From: an uncultured Erythrobacter sp.
GTDB taxonomy: Bacteria > Pseudomonadota > Alphaproteobacteria > Sphingomonadales > Sphingomonadaceae
Assembly: GCA_947500645.1 (NCBI GenBank)
Contig: CANMSD010000003.1
Coordinates: 184,501-248,500, forward strand
Direction of reading: 5' to 3'
DNA: 64,000 nucleotides
The notes beneath the pieces were generated by a model. The model saw only the letters and a list, made by a program, of their open reading frames with translations, was not told where the DNA came from and made no database searches. Both the position numbers and the translations under genes were made by a program. This document shows, piece after piece, positions 61,880 through 64,000 of the stretch (positions within the stretch are counted from its first letter, which is position 1; each line of letters starts with the position of its first letter).

Positions 61880-63190
61880 TTAGGCCCGGCCGATGCTGGA
61901 GTAACTAAATCCAGCCGCACGCACATCATCGGGGCTGTAAATGTTGCGCAGATCGACCAGTACTGGCGCTCTGGCGAGTTCTTTGACGCGGTTTAGATCA
62001 AGCGCTCGGAACGCGTCCCACTCGGTCACGATAGCGACTACATCTGCCCCTTCGATCGCGGCATAGGGATCATCACACATGACGACTTCCGGCATCAGCG
62101 GCTTGGCGATTTCCATGCCTTCCGGATCGTAAGCGGCCACTTTGACGCCCGCATCACCCAATGTCTGCGCGATGGCTATCGCTGGAGAGTCGCGCATGTC
62201 GTCGGTGTTGGGTTTGAAAGTGAGGCCGAGCATTGCGACCTTCTTGCCGCGTGCTTCTTCAGCGCCTCCCAAAGCGTCCAGCACCTTGCGCCCCATCGCC
62301 CGCTTTCGACTCTCATTGGTCTTAACAACGGCCTCTACAATGCGGGTTGGGCTGTCGTAATCCTCTGCCGTTTTGAGCAACGCGAGCGTGTCTTTCGGGA
62401 AGCACGACCCACCATAACCTGGCCCTGCGTGGAGGAACTTGGAGCCGATGCGATTGTCCATGCCGATGCCGCGCGCGACATCCTGGACGTTGGCACCGAC
62501 CTTCTCGCACAGATCGGCCATTTCATTAATGAAGGTGATCTTGGTCGCGAGAAAGGCGTTGGCGGCGTATTTGATCAGCTCGCTGGTGCGCCGTCCGACG
62601 AACAGGATTGGAGATTCGTTGAGGAACAGCGGGCGATAAACCTCGCGCATGATCTCCCGGCCAAGCTCATCTTCTGCCCCGATCACGATCCGGTCAGGCC
62701 GCTTGAAATCGCCAATAGCGGCGCCCTCGCGCAGGAATTCCGGATTTGAGACAACCGCGAAATTGTGCATTGTGCCAGTGTCCTTGATGATTCGTTCTAC
62801 CTCGTCGCCAGTGCCGACGGGAACGGTGGATTTGGTCACCACAACAGCATCGTTGGCGAGGCTCTCGCCAACTTCGCGCGCGACTTCATAGACAAAGGTC
62901 AGGTCGGCATGGCCGTCGCCGCGGCGGCTGGGTGTGCCCACGGCGATAAAGATCGCCTGCGCGCCTTCGATCCCGCTTGCCAGATCAGTGGTGAAAGACA
63001 GTCTGCCCGCTTCCACATTGCTGGCAACCAGCGCATCGAGACCGGGCTCATAGATCGGCATGATGCCATCCTTAAGTCGCGCGATTTTGCTTTCATCCTT
63101 GTCGATGCAGACCACGTCGTGGCCAAAATCGGCAAAGCATGCCCCCGAAACCAGCCCAACATAGCCAGAGCCCACCATGGCAATCTTCAT
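61880..63190 (-). CDS. ugd: UDP-glucose 6-dehydrogenase
   Basis: The protein has 436 residues. The NAD-binding start MKIAMVGSGYVGLVSGACF, the catalytic Cys in GPGYGGSCFPKDTLAL and the C-terminal GLTFKPNTDDMRDSPAI are intact. It makes UDP-glucuronate for surface polysaccharide. Its start overlaps the phosphatase gene stop by 4 nt, so the two are co-translated. Confidence 0.97.
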   Translation of the reverse strand: MKIAMVGSGYVGLVSGACFADFGHDVVCIDKDESKIARLKDGIMPIYEPGLDALVASNVEAGRLSFTTDLASGIEGAQAIFIAVGTPSRRGDGHADLTFVYEVAREVGESLANDAVVVTKSTVPVGTGDEVERIIKDTGTMHNFAVVSNPEFLREGAAIGDFKRPDRIVIGAEDELGREIMREVYRPLFLNESPILFVGRRTSELIKYAANAFLATKITFINEMADLCEKVGANVQDVARGIGMDNRIGSKFLHAGPGYGGSCFPKDTLALLKTAEDYDSPTRIVEAVVKTNESRKRAMGRKVLDALGGAEEARGKKVAMLGLTFKPNTDDMRDSPAIAIAQTLGDAGVKVAAYDPEGMEIAKPLMPEVVMCDDPYAAIEGADVVAIVTEWDAFRALDLNRVKELARAPVLVDLRNIYSPDDVRAAGFSYSSIGRA

Positions 63191-63990
63191 TGCGTTTGTT
63201 CCTCATCGAAAGTCTTGATCGAGCCACCCTCATCGATGGCTTGCAGAATGCGTCGTTGATCGCCTTCCAGCACCAGCGCGGTCAAGACCCCTGAGCGAAA
63301 AGCTCCAGTGTCGATGCCGATGCGATATCCGCGATCCATAACGTTTGGAAAGATTGTGTGGCCGTGGACGACGACTTTGTCGAGCGGACCCTCGTGGCGC
63401 AGGAAGCGATCCCGGATCCACAGCATATCGCTGCGCTTTTGCTCTTCGAGCGGTAATTTCGGATCGATCCCGGCGTGGACGAACAAATAGTCTCCGGCGA
63501 CGATCATCCCCTCGAAATTCGCGATATATTCGCGCTCTTCGGCGGAGACGATGTTGGGCAGCTGCTCAAAGAGTTCATCGAGCGTCCAATTGTTGAACTG
63601 CTTGGTCGATATGCCATAGCTCATGATTGTCTCGCGCCCTCCGTGCTTCAGGAAGTGACGCAGCACACCGACATCATCGAAGGCCTGGAGAAACATCTCC
63701 TCATGATTGCCGGCAAGGATCCGCACTGAGCGTTCCTGTTGCCATTGGCGTGCGCGGGCGATCACGCCCGCGCTGTGCTTACCGCGATCAACCAGGTCGC
63801 CCAGCAGGATGATGTGCGTTTCGGCTGGGCCTGCGGCTGCATCATCGGCATCAATCGCTTCGATCAGCGCTTCGAACAGATCGAGGCGGCCATGAATATC
63901 GCCCACCGCATAGTAGCGTGTGCCCGCGGGAACTGCGGGTAGCGGCGCGTCTGGGCGCGAACGAAAGAGTTGCCGGAGTTGTTTGAACAT
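63187..63990 (-). CDS. PPP-family serine/threonine phosphatase-like metallophosphoesterase
   Basis: The protein has 267 residues. Metal-binding motifs GDIHGR (near residue 33), GDLVDRG (near 66) and GNHEE (near 94) are in place, with a later VVHGHTIFP. This is the bacterial PPP type, which removes phosphate from Ser/Thr or from dinucleoside polyphosphates. It is the first of two overlapping genes with ugd and probably lies at the edge of a polysaccharide gene cluster beyond the window. Confidence 0.9.
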   Translation of the reverse strand: MFKQLRQLFRSRPDAPLPAVPAGTRYYAVGDIHGRLDLFEALIEAIDADDAAAGPAETHIILLGDLVDRGKHSAGVIARARQWQQERSVRILAGNHEEMFLQAFDDVGVLRHFLKHGGRETIMSYGISTKQFNNWTLDELFEQLPNIVSAEEREYIANFEGMIVAGDYLFVHAGIDPKLPLEEQKRSDMLWIRDRFLRHEGPLDKVVVHGHTIFPNVMDRGYRIGIDTGAFRSGVLTALVLEGDQRRILQAIDEGGSIKTFDEEQTQ

Positions 63991-64000
63991 GATGCAATAA

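Overview
The window looks like a chromosomal segment of a GC-rich alphaproteobacterium of the order Sphingomonadales, most likely the Erythrobacter/Altererythrobacter group. Evidence: ChpT, the CtrA-relay phosphotransferase; short DUF families common in sphingomonads (DUF3297, DUF2721, DUF1761, DUF418); a coq7 gene; a pyrB gene followed by a pseudo-dihydroorotase; and intergenic repeats of the type common in sphingomonads. No phage, insertion sequence, CRISPR array or replication origin was seen.

Layout. 1-8.7 kb: start of zwf with a divergent LacI regulator, a transglutaminase-like protein, two unrecognised secreted proteins, a LuxR-type HTH fused to an alpha/beta-hydrolase-like domain, rimO, DUF1761 and a K+ channel. 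8.7-12.2 kb: serS-surE-channel operon and a sulfotransferase. 12.3-20.9 kb: a xylose/xyloside locus (xylA, xylB, epimerase, sugar transporter, LacI-type XylR, GH3 exo-glycosidase) with two LacI-type operators. 21-25.5 kb: tRNA-Val, sppA, pyrB and a pseudo-dihydroorotase. 25.6-29.6 kb: a ParA ATPase, a probable ribbon-helix-helix partner and a TPR/SPOR lipoprotein, divergent from a Sel1/SPOR protein. 29.7-42.1 kb: DUF418, bfd-bfr, der, tRNA-Leu, tig with a histone-like tail, a chemoreceptor, clpP-clpX, coq7. 42.2-49.7 kb: fasciclin protein, acyltransferase, a CDF metal exporter coupled to an ECF sigma/anti-sigma pair, mtgA, an M20 peptidase and a P-loop kinase. 49.8-53.6 kb: rpoH, rluD, a JAMM peptidase, chpT, an amidase. 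53.7-56.6 kb: rnpB, then a repeat-rich accessory patch with two AT-rich paralogous Imm11-type (DUF1629-like) genes. 56.6-64 kb: an FMN glutamate-synthase-like protein, a trypsin-like autotransporter, ugd and a PPP-type phosphatase.

The signals I rate highest are these. (1) A dispersed repeat of about 105 bp with four copies (49.75, 54.1, 54.3 and 56.3 kb). Each copy folds into successive hairpins whose arms differ between copies yet stay paired, the last hairpin has a GGAT loop, and an A-run follows it. Two copies in inverted orientation flank the Imm11-type gene pair. (2) The ParA/RHH/SPOR locus. (3) A LuxR-hydrolase fusion with Thr in place of the nucleophilic Ser. (4) A pair of near-identical long perfect palindromes at 7.05 and 31.02 kb. 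All reading was by eye. Family names rest on motif recognition, not database searches.
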